In this document: piece after piece, positions 25,808 through 32,332 of the stretch
How the letters are laid out: every line of letters starts with the position of its first letter
Position numbering within the stretch: the first letter of the stretch is position 1
From: Chryseobacterium caseinilyticum
GTDB lineage: Bacteria > Bacteroidota > Bacteroidia > Flavobacteriales > Weeksellaceae
Assembly (NCBI RefSeq): GCF_014837145.1
Contig: NZ_JACYFS010000004.1
Span: 310,001 to 374,000, forward strand
Reading direction: 5' to 3'
DNA length: 64,000 nucleotides
Made by a program: the position numbers and the translations under genes
The notes under the pieces: generated by a model
Told to the model about the DNA's origin: nothing
Databases searched by the model: none
What the model saw: only the letters and a program-made list of their open reading frames with translations

Positions 25808-26371
25808 TTATAAAGTCTGCGACTTTTCTGACAGATTGGCAGGAGCATCTGAAGCTGTTATGGTAATTTTATCTCCATTCAGATCAGAGTTTTGAACCGT
25901 AGCTGTGTATACCCATTCTACACCATTGTTTGTTGCATTACCTTCTTCTACCAGTGAACCATCTGCGTTTTCTATTTTCACTTTTACCTCTTCCACTCCG
26001 AAATCGTCTGTTGCCATAATTTTGATCACGTCACCTACATTTCCTGAATAACCTGAAAGATCTATAATTTCAATATCCGGAGCGTTGAGAAGGTCTGCAA
26101 CAGCAACATTATATGTGCTCATCCCTTTTGAGTTATCAGACATTGCTTCATAAATTTCTTTTTTAGCAGGATCATTCAATACTGACTTTGCATACAGCAC
26201 TGCTTTCTGGAATTTCTGTCTGTAGGTTTTCTGATTTTCGGTAAGTTCACCTGTTCTTTCTTTAGGAGCTTTAGAAACAATTGTTTTTCCGTTTCTTTGG
26301 CTGAACACCAAAAGATCTCCCACTTTCCCACTCAATCCGTGGGTTACGATGTTGTTTTTACTTTGTGCCAT
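25808..26371 (-). CDS. Uncharacterised protein, DUF6266-like N-terminus and Ig-like C-terminus
   Basis: The 187-residue protein has no signal peptide. It begins MAQSKNNIVTHGLSGKVGDL followed by VFSQRNGKTIVSKAPKE; this GxSGKVGdLvfsqrnGktivs pattern resembles DUF6266-type and phage-structural-like proteins of Bacteroidota. A helical stretch (QKTYRQKFQKAVLYAKSVL) is followed by a beta-rich half (IEIIDLSGYSGNVGDVIKIMATDDFGVEEVKVKI) with an Ig-like look. The function is not known to me. It stands alone between a promoter-like box and its own terminator. Confidence 0.65.
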   Translation of the reverse strand: MAQSKNNIVTHGLSGKVGDLLVFSQRNGKTIVSKAPKERTGELTENQKTYRQKFQKAVLYAKSVLNDPAKKEIYEAMSDNSKGMSTYNVAVADLLNAPDIEIIDLSGYSGNVGDVIKIMATDDFGVEEVKVKIENADGSLVEEGNATNNGVEWVYTATVQNSDLNGDKITITASDAPANLSEKSQTL

Positions 26372-26401
26372 TGTGTGTTTTTTTAATTGTTAATGGTAAT
26401 T

Positions 26402-26409
26402 CAAATCTA
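26402..26409 (-). promoter_or_regulatory. -7 box of the DUF6266-like gene
   Basis: TAGATTTG on the minus strand fits TAnnTTTG and lies 30 nt upstream of ATG 26371. Confidence 0.45.
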
Positions 26410-26518
26410 AAAATAATTTTCATTATAAATCACTATCTGTAGTAAAATATTTTATTTTTCATGATTTTTTCGGTTTAAAGATTAATGTCCTGTAATAGTA
26501 TTGTTATCCAAGAACTGT

Positions 26519-26570
26519 ATGGCTTTTAAAGACCGACTATACGAAGGGATTTATGCGGGAGCGAAAGGTT
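26519..26570 (+). repeat. Palindromic dispersed repeat, copy A (degenerate)
   Basis: ATGGCTTTTAAAGACCGAC and the following TACGAAGGGATTTATGCGGG align with copies B and C over about 50 nt, but the central palindrome is decayed. It lies in the 320-bp gap before the type IX secreted protein; nothing else was seen there apart from A/T-rich sequence. Confidence 0.6.
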
Positions 26571-26691
26571 AACATCAATTCTCATAAGAGATATTAATGA
26601 TTTGAATTATCTCATAATTATTTATCAAATATTTGTGATAAACTTAATTAATTTCATTATTTTTAGCTTCTAAACCCAAAAAACTATTAAT

Positions 26692-28563
26692 ATGGATATT
26701 AAATTTTACTTTAGACTTCTTTTTCTACTTTTACCATTTTCAATATTTTCACAAACCTACACCTACCAATGGGCAAAACATGGCGGTGGGAGCAACGGCT
26801 CCGGATCTGCCGGACTTTTTTCTGAAATAGAAGACGAAATGATCAGGGATATTGCTGTTGATTCAGAAAACAATCATTATTATCTTTCCTCTCTTTTTGA
26901 TGGAACACCGGTTTTAGAAGGACAGGCTTTAACCCACTATGCCAACAGGGATTTAGTTATTTTTTCCACAGATTGTAGTGGAAATATCCGCTGGACAAGA
27001 ACTATCGGAGGATCACAGAATGGAGAATATGCATGGAAACTGAAAGTGGATAACAATGGTGGTCTATATGTTATGGCTAATGTCACCAATGTTGCCAGGA
27101 CAGTTTCGACAACCAATACTTTGCCCATTCGTTTTGATGATAATAATTTGATGCCTTTCGTAACCGCTCCTGCAGATCCCTCCTCCACAGTGACAGATCC
27201 TGCACTCAAAACTGCATTTCTCTTAAAGTACAATACTTCTAATGGAAATTTGGTGTGGCAGAAACCCCTACAGGGAGATGTTTCAAATGTTACAAGAATG
27301 TCGGATAATGGTTTATGGTGTCTAGACAACGCCAATAATATTCACGCAATCATCGGATTCCGCGCGGGCACCCATCTTAATGGCCAGATTACCGTGCCAT
27401 CGTCTTACACTAACGATTTTCAATATTATCTGGTAAAATTCTCTTACAGCAACGGCGACATGGTAATTTCTCCCAATCCAATCCTGCTTCCTGTGACCGG
27501 AAGTTTAAGAGCAGAGATAGGAGGCGGTAAAATCCAGATGCTTTACGATGAGGCCCTGAACAGATATTACATTGCCGGAAGCAGAAGTTCCAGTGTTTCC
27601 TCTTATCTTGATTTTTCGTATAATAATATACCATTTACGAAAGACGGTTTCATGCTGGCTATTAACGGAAGTACGGGGTCTGAGCTTTGGCGAAAAGAAA
27701 TCAATTCAACCTATGCATTTCCTGATGATAAAATATACAGTTTAATTAAGGACGAAAATTCAAATCTTTATATTTCAGGAAGATTTTTTAGTCTTTCCAC
27801 TGCACCGGTAACGTTTGGCGACTATACCTTTCCGACAGGTAATTCATCAACACCATTTGTGATGAAACTTAATTCTTCCGGTTCGGTACAATGGTCAAAG
27901 ATTCCTGACGGGCTGTCACCTAACAATACAGCCGGATATAGATTTATGAGGGGGCCAATAGTCCTTAACGGTAACGAAATTGCTTTTGCCAAAGGAAGCC
28001 GTTCTGATATTTGGGGAAGCTATGCGATGAACAGGCCGGCGGGTGACCTTGCTGATCCTATGTTAATAAGACTGAACAAAGATTCCGGAGCTGTTATTGG
28101 TGCCAGTGAAATACAGAGTAATTTTGGCTATCAGGATGAATTTACGGCAGTCTCTGTTGATAATGACGGAAATTATGTTTTAGGGGGATTTTATCATAAT
28201 CAGCTCTTTACAGATCCTTCAGATAATATCAACACGATTTTAAACCCATTCACTACAGGAAAATCACAGTTTTTTATTGCCAAGCTTGCGAAATCTGTCT
28301 GCAGCAATTTGTCTGTAGAGGAAACTGCTGTGGACGCAGGATTACAGTTTTACCCAAATCCAGTTCAGGATCTTCTAACTATTAAAAGCAAAAATAAACT
28401 TGAAAGCTACGAAGTATATTCTTCTGCGGGGCAAACCGTTTTAAGAGGAAGTCTCGGGAATAACAATGCACAAATTAATATGAGTGCTTTGACAGCTGGT
28501 GTTTATTATGTAAAAGTGAAAACAGAGAAGGCTGTGGTGACGGAGAAGGTGGTGAAGAAGTAG
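26692..28563 (+). CDS. Type IX secreted protein with C-terminal sorting domain (type A)
   Basis: The product has 623 residues. The signal peptide is MDIKFYFRLLFLLLPFSIFS, cleaved before QTYTYQW. The body repeats a motif of the kind W-x-Gxx..G/..-x-DNxGNxYvxG (for example LKVDNNGGLYVMANV, VSVDNDGNYVLGGFYHN, KDENSNLYISGRF), which is beta-propeller-like. The C-terminus, LQFYPNPVQDLLTIK...YEVYSSAGQTVL...LTAGVYYVKVKTEK, is a classic type A sorting domain, so the protein crosses the outer membrane by the Por/T9SS machinery. Substrate and role unknown. It stands between repeat copies A and B. Confidence 0.9.
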   Translation: MDIKFYFRLLFLLLPFSIFSQTYTYQWAKHGGGSNGSGSAGLFSEIEDEMIRDIAVDSENNHYYLSSLFDGTPVLEGQALTHYANRDLVIFSTDCSGNIRWTRTIGGSQNGEYAWKLKVDNNGGLYVMANVTNVARTVSTTNTLPIRFDDNNLMPFVTAPADPSSTVTDPALKTAFLLKYNTSNGNLVWQKPLQGDVSNVTRMSDNGLWCLDNANNIHAIIGFRAGTHLNGQITVPSSYTNDFQYYLVKFSYSNGDMVISPNPILLPVTGSLRAEIGGGKIQMLYDEALNRYYIAGSRSSSVSSYLDFSYNNIPFTKDGFMLAINGSTGSELWRKEINSTYAFPDDKIYSLIKDENSNLYISGRFFSLSTAPVTFGDYTFPTGNSSTPFVMKLNSSGSVQWSKIPDGLSPNNTAGYRFMRGPIVLNGNEIAFAKGSRSDIWGSYAMNRPAGDLADPMLIRLNKDSGAVIGASEIQSNFGYQDEFTAVSVDNDGNYVLGGFYHNQLFTDPSDNINTILNPFTTGKSQFFIAKLAKSVCSNLSVEETAVDAGLQFYPNPVQDLLTIKSKNKLESYEVYSSAGQTVLRGSLGNNNAQINMSALTAGVYYVKVKTEKAVVTEKVVKK

Positions 28564-28567
28564 TTAC

Positions 28568-28580
28568 GAGCGTGACGCTC
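28568..28580 (+). terminator. Short hairpin after the type IX secreted protein gene
   Basis: GAGCGTGACGCTC is a perfect 5-bp stem with 3-nt loop 4 nt after the stop. The T-run is weak (TTAT), so terminator activity is uncertain. Confidence 0.4.
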
Positions 28581-28622
28581 TTATCAGCAGTGGAATTGAT
28601 AACATTGTAGTTTTTAGAATAT

Positions 28623-28675
28623 TTGGCTTTTAAAGACTGACCACACGAAAGGATTCGTGCGGCAGCGGAGGGAAC
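28623..28675 (+). repeat. Palindromic dispersed repeat, copy B
   Basis: TTGGCTTTTAAAGACTGAC then CCACACGAAAGGATTCGTGCGG (28641-28662), whose CACGAA/TTCGTG arms form a hairpin with an AGGA loop, then CAGCGGAGG. Copy C is the same sequence in inverted orientation about 1.1 kb away. Confidence 0.75.
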
Positions 28676-29071
28676 TCATTTATTAACTTTTCTTTTGGTT
28701 TGCCACTTAAGAAAGATGACCCTACAAGTTTAACAAGGACTAGAGGTGCTGTAGAAGATATTGGCATACATTGTTCTGTGCTATTTGACATAAATCGCGA
28801 TACAACTTTAGGTCATGAACTATTACACGGTTTAGGTTTGTATCATACGCACTTAGAGAAAACTAAATCACCTGATGGCACAATAATTTATAATTATCCG
28901 ATAAAGGACCCATTAAAAAAGTATACATTCTATCACCCTCATTATGATACTTTATCATCTGAATTTCAAAAGATGAAGGTAACAGATAATATTATGAGTT
29001 ACAATCCAAAAAAACAAACTACGTGGCAATGGCAAAAAAAAATAGTTTACAAACATTTATCACAAGAATAA
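28634..29071 (+). pseudogene. Truncated zinc metallopeptidase fragment (HExxHxxGxxH)
   Basis: The frame is open from 28634 to the stop at 29071 but has no ATG; the first usable initiation codon is TTG 28700. The encoded segment holds a metzincin-type zinc site, HELLHGLGLYH (HExxHxxGxxH), and a later NIMSY that resembles the Met-turn. These are the last parts of a peptidase domain; the N-terminal half, signal peptide and any delivery domain are missing. The reading frame runs out of repeat copy B, so the gene was probably truncated by rearrangement at the repeat. Intact relatives might be secreted peptidases or toxin C-termini; I cannot tell which. Confidence 0.6.
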
Positions 29072-29694
29072 CTTTTATAGTTATTATGATAAACAGTTTA
29101 TCGTGCATTGCACAGAAACAAAAGACGAATTACACAAAATCTAAAAAGATGAAAACATTTGACATACAAAAATTTGAAGGGAAAAAAGATAAGAAAAATG
29201 AGTTTTCCTTTACTGAAAAAGATTCGGTTGTAAAACAAATCAGAGAAGGAGATTTATATAGAGAATATAAAACTCCAATTGCGAAAAAAAGATTTGAAAA
29301 AGTATATACATTTGATGAATATGGAAACCAAATTGGAGAAGCAACCTATTTATTAGGTGTACTCGTGGGCAAAGTTTTAGGCTACGATAGAGAAGGTAAT
29401 ATAATCAGAGAAAGAGACTTTACCCGTCCTAATTTCAAGTTTACTGTAGAACAATTAGCAGAAAAAATGCTGAAAGATTATGGGATAGATATGTATAATG
29501 CTGAGAATGTTAGATTGACAGATAGTATTCGTTTGGATAAAGTTGATGGTCATTCAATTGTAGAATGGTGGGTCATAGTTGAAACTCGAGAAAATAATAC
29601 TTATACTTTTAAAACCTATCGTATCAGTGGAACAACAGGTGAGCTGATCTCAATTGAAGATGGAATCTTTGGTGATAATAAAGGCTCAGTGTAA
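29029..29694 (+). CDS. Exported protein of unknown function next to the metallopeptidase fragment
   Basis: The 221-residue product has a signal sequence (MAKKNSLQTFITR, then ITFIVIMINSLSCIAQ), cleaved after AQ or lipidated at the Cys. The mature part is charged and has a YDEYG/YDREGN-type repeat (YTFDEYGNQIGEATY, LGYDREGNIIRERDF), a motif often seen in small Bacteroidota lipoproteins and immunity-like proteins. ATG 29029 overlaps the metallopeptidase fragment by 43 nt; GTG 29023 and ATG 29086 are alternatives. The position directly behind a peptidase C-terminus would suit an immunity or inhibitor partner, but that is inference. Confidence 0.6.
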   Translation: MAKKNSLQTFITRITFIVIMINSLSCIAQKQKTNYTKSKKMKTFDIQKFEGKKDKKNEFSFTEKDSVVKQIREGDLYREYKTPIAKKRFEKVYTFDEYGNQIGEATYLLGVLVGKVLGYDREGNIIRERDFTRPNFKFTVEQLAEKMLKDYGIDMYNAENVRLTDSIRLDKVDGHSIVEWWVIVETRENNTYTFKTYRISGTTGELISIEDGIFGDNKGSV

Positions 29695-29731
29695 AAAAGC
29701 TGAATATTAACGAAAAGACGAAGACATGGGA

Positions 29732-29778
29732 GGAGATTTCCTCGCTGCCGCACGAATCCTTTCGTGTGGCTTTTCTTA
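29732..29778 (-). repeat. Palindromic dispersed repeat, copy C (inverted relative to B)
   Basis: CCGCACGAATCCTTTCGTGTGG at 29748-29769 is the reverse complement of the copy B palindrome; GGCTTTTCTT continues it. Placed 38 nt after the exported-protein stop, it may also work as that gene's terminator. The rest of 29695-29905 shows no gene. Confidence 0.75.
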
Positions 29779-29905
29779 AAAAAAACAATTTCTAAAATTA
29801 CAATCTTATTATCCTCACCACGAAAAGTACCCCGACTTCAAGCAAGATTTTCACAAAAGATATTAAAACCTGTTTGCAATCACAAACGGAAGAATGACTA
29901 GAAAA

Positions 29906-30862
29906 TCAATTAAAAAATTCAGCCAAAATCTTATCTACAATCACCTGCGCCAGTTTTTCCTTGCTTTGATGCGTCCATCCTGCAATGTGTGGTGTGACAA
30001 TAGCTTTTTCAGAGTTTAAAAGGTAATTTAAATCCTCATTTTCTGTCACGCTGAGCGACGTCGAAGCATCCAGGTTTTCAAAAGAGGCCTTTTCGTATTC
30101 CAAAACATCGAGGCAGGCGCCTTTCACTTTTCCTGATTTTAAAGCTTCAACTAAATATTTCGTTTCAACATTCTTCCCTCTGGCGGTATTGACGAAATAA
30201 AAACTGTTTCGCATTTCTGAAATGAAGTTTTCATCAATTAAATAATGTGTTTCGTCATTTAAAGGAATGTGAAGACTCAACACTTCAGCTCTTTCTTTTA
30301 GTTCTTCCAGACTGACCTGAGTGGCAAATTCGTCTGAAAGATTTGGAAGAATGTCATGAAAGATCACCCTGCATCCAAACCCTGAAAGTCTTTTGGCAGT
30401 GGCCTTACCCATGTTTCCGTATCCGATCAGTCCGACGGTTTTTCCCAGCAGTTCGTCGCCACGGTTTTCTTCACGCAGCCAGATTCCGTTTTTCACTTCA
30501 CTGGAGGCAATGAACAGGCGGTTCGTTAAAATGAGAAGCATCCCAACGACATGTTCTGCTACAGAATCTCTGTTTCCTTCGGGTGAATTGATGAGTTTTA
30601 TACCTAATTTTTCAGCAACGGGAATATCAATATTTTCCATTCCAGCTCCTACTCTGGCGATAAATTTCAGATTTTTGCCATGCTCCAGAAAGTTTTTATC
30701 CAAAGGAATTCTGCTGCGGATAATGACACCGTCGTAGTTTTGAATTTTAGCACAGACCTCATCGTACGGCGAGGTAAAATCTTCTTCAAGAATACAGTTT
30801 TTGGCTAAAAGCTGTTCGGTGATTAAAGGGTGGTTTTTGTCTAAAAGTAATATTCTCATCAT
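29906..30862 (-). CDS. D-2-hydroxyacid dehydrogenase (phosphoglycerate-dehydrogenase-like)
   Basis: This 318-residue NAD-dependent dehydrogenase has the Rossmann motif GLIGYGNMGKATAKRL, the VGAGMENIDIPVAEKLGI block, the catalytic Arg in VNTARGKNVETKYL, the Glu region in ACLDVLEYE and the catalytic His in TPHIAGWTHQS. It resembles SerA without the C-terminal ACT domain, so serine synthesis is possible but other 2-hydroxyacids are too. Residues about 266-273 (ASTSLSVT) are encoded by a dispersed repeat sequence (30044-30067) and sit in a surface loop before the catalytic His. Start could be either of two adjacent ATGs. Confidence 0.9.
   Translation of the reverse strand: MMRILLLDKNHPLITEQLLAKNCILEEDFTSPYDEVCAKIQNYDGVIIRSRIPLDKNFLEHGKNLKFIARVGAGMENIDIPVAEKLGIKLINSPEGNRDSVAEHVVGMLLILTNRLFIASSEVKNGIWLREENRGDELLGKTVGLIGYGNMGKATAKRLSGFGCRVIFHDILPNLSDEFATQVSLEELKERAEVLSLHIPLNDETHYLIDENFISEMRNSFYFVNTARGKNVETKYLVEALKSGKVKGACLDVLEYEKASFENLDASTSLSVTENEDLNYLLNSEKAIVTPHIAGWTHQSKEKLAQVIVDKILAEFFN
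30044..30067 (-). repeat. Dispersed intergenic-type repeat embedded in a coding sequence
   Basis: On the minus strand the sequence GCTTCGACGTCGCTCAGCGT continues with GACA, closely matching the CTTCGACTTCGCTCAGnGTGAC repeat that I know as a common intergenic element in Bacteroidota. Here it is read in frame within the dehydrogenase gene. Confidence 0.6.
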
Positions 30863-30910
30863 CTCAGATTACATTTAAAAATAAACGGAAGAAAATTCTT
30901 CCGTTGTTAT

Positions 30911-31438
30911 TTATACATCAATTTCTCCTGCGAATAATTTTTTCAGTTCTACAGAATCTGTTGGTTTCATTCTGCCCGAGAGAATCAGTGAGAGCTCTTT
31001 TCTTCTTAAAGCGGCAGCGTGTCTTTCTATTTCGATATCGGTTTCAGGTTCCATGTCTGGAATTGGGATGGGTCTGTTGAATTCATCCACAGCTACAAAT
31101 GTGTAAATTCCTTTGTTGGTCTGGATTTTTTTATGATTAATCGGATCATCCAACCAAACGTCCACATAAATTTCCATTGAAGTAGAGAACGCTCGGGAAA
31201 CTTTTGATTCCATTACCACGATTCCACCTTCAGGGATTGGGTGATCGAATGATACGTGATTTACAGATGCCGTTACCACTCTCCTCTCGCAGTGTCTTGT
31301 TGCAGAGATGGATGCACATCTGTCCATTCTTGCGAGTAACTCACCACCGAAAAGGTTTCTCAGTTGGTTGGTGTCGTTAGGAAGAACGATATTCGTCATT
31401 ACCGTAAGAGATTCTGACGCTTTTTTTATTTTTGCCAT
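30911..31438 (-). CDS. Acyl-CoA thioesterase, hotdog fold (YciA/BACH-like)
   Basis: The 175-residue protein has the hotdog-domain pattern of cytoplasmic acyl-CoA hydrolases: VLPNDTNQLRNLFGGELLARMDRCASISATRH, with the NxxGxxxGG-like start and the DR(C)A segment, then VNHVSFDHPIPEGGIVVMESKVSRAF and YTFVAVDEFNRPIPIPD. It hydrolyses acyl-CoA esters in the cytosol. The start lies 13 nt inside the end of the upstream HU-CCDC81-like gene, so the two are probably cotranscribed. Confidence 0.88.
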   Translation of the reverse strand: MAKIKKASESLTVMTNIVLPNDTNQLRNLFGGELLARMDRCASISATRHCERRVVTASVNHVSFDHPIPEGGIVVMESKVSRAFSTSMEIYVDVWLDDPINHKKIQTNKGIYTFVAVDEFNRPIPIPDMEPETDIEIERHAAALRRKELSLILSGRMKPTDSVELKKLFAGEIDV

Positions 31439-32205
31439 TTAGATTTTCTTTTTTTAGGATACCATTTTCTTGGTGTATGTTTGCGGATGGAGTCCTTTTT
31501 CAGGGAATCGGTTTTTAAAGAATCTGCTTTGAAAGCTGCTCTTTTAAGAGAATCAGCGATTTTAATCTGAGCAGAATCCAGTTGTACGGGAACCGTTTTC
31601 TCGATACGCTTCGTTTTGGTCTGTGCGGAGAGACTGTCGAAAGATTGATTGCCAAACAGCAGTTCTTTCTGGGCAATTCCAAGATAGATCAAGCCCGCAA
31701 CCGGGATTGCGGCAAGGAAAATCCACAAAATAGATTTGCTGAATTTATAATCTTTCTCTTTTGTGCTGGCTTCAATTAATTTTTCACCGTCGCTGATATC
31801 TGAGAAACGGATTTCCTCCAAACCGTAAAAATCCGGATGATCTGAAGCTAATCTCTTGCCGAAAAAAGCAAGTCCGTTGTCCCCCTGATCAATTCTCCCG
31901 ATGTTCTGAATCTCCAAAGTGTGATCTGCCTGAAGTTTTTTCTTCCAGAAATCGGTCTGAATCTGGAGTTCATTTTTGGCAGCCTCAAAAGCAATTCCTT
32001 TTTGGGAAGCGATGTTGCTGATGAGGTCATCAGACTCTGCCAGATAATCTACTTTAAAAGCAATCTGGCTGGATGGCGGAAGAATGCTGCCGTTTTCAGG
32101 ATCGAGCTTTGCCTTCGAATTTTCGAGGTAAAACACACCAAATCCTGCTACGGTAACGCTTCCGTGCCTCTTCAGATATTCTAAAATGTATGCTGAAATA
32201 TTCAT
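31426..32205 (-). CDS. HU-CCDC81-like domain membrane protein
   Basis: The 259-residue product has an N-terminal domain that resembles the HU-CCDC81 pair found in Bacteroidota SPOR proteins: YILEYLKRHGSVTVAGFGVFYLEN, LPPSSQIAFKVDYLAESDDLI, TLEIQNIGRIDQGDNGLAFFG. One transmembrane helix follows (SILWIFLAAIPVAGLIYLGIA, about 165-185). The tail is a lysine-rich repeat (ADSLKTDSLKKDSIRKH) and lacks a SPOR domain. Likely a cell-envelope protein with the N-terminal domain in the cytoplasm. A -7 box lies 7 nt before its ATG. Confidence 0.78.
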   Translation of the reverse strand: MNISAYILEYLKRHGSVTVAGFGVFYLENSKAKLDPENGSILPPSSQIAFKVDYLAESDDLISNIASQKGIAFEAAKNELQIQTDFWKKKLQADHTLEIQNIGRIDQGDNGLAFFGKRLASDHPDFYGLEEIRFSDISDGEKLIEASTKEKDYKFSKSILWIFLAAIPVAGLIYLGIAQKELLFGNQSFDSLSAQTKTKRIEKTVPVQLDSAQIKIADSLKRAAFKADSLKTDSLKKDSIRKHTPRKWYPKKRKSKWQK

Positions 32206-32212
32206 TTGGCGA

Positions 32213-32220
32213 CAAATTTA
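32213..32220 (-). promoter_or_regulatory. -7 box directly before the HU-CCDC81-like gene
   Basis: TAAATTTG on the minus strand ends 7 nt before ATG 32205, implying a leaderless or near-leaderless transcript. Confidence 0.55.
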
Positions 32221-32257
32221 TGACTTTTTCGTGACTTTTTTGAGTTTTAAATCAAAT

Positions 32258-32280
32258 GAAAAAGACCGCCGAAGCGGTCT
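32258..32280 (-). terminator. Terminator of the TonB receptor gene
   Basis: AGACCGC (minus strand 32280-32274), loop of 4, GCGGTCT (32269-32263), then a T-run; 53 nt past the receptor stop. Confidence 0.8.
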
Positions 32281-32332
32281 CTGAAATTAATTCTAAATTA
32301 CTTAGAAACTATAAAAAATGATTTGGTGTGTT

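Noticed and set aside
25657..25866. 69-codon open frame on the plus strand
   Set aside because: It crosses the terminator hairpin of the opposite gene and overlaps that gene's 3' end; no domain or start signal supports it.
26519..29778. CRISPR array from repeated palindromes
   Set aside because: The three copies are far apart, in mixed orientation and diverged; there are no regular spacers and no cas genes.
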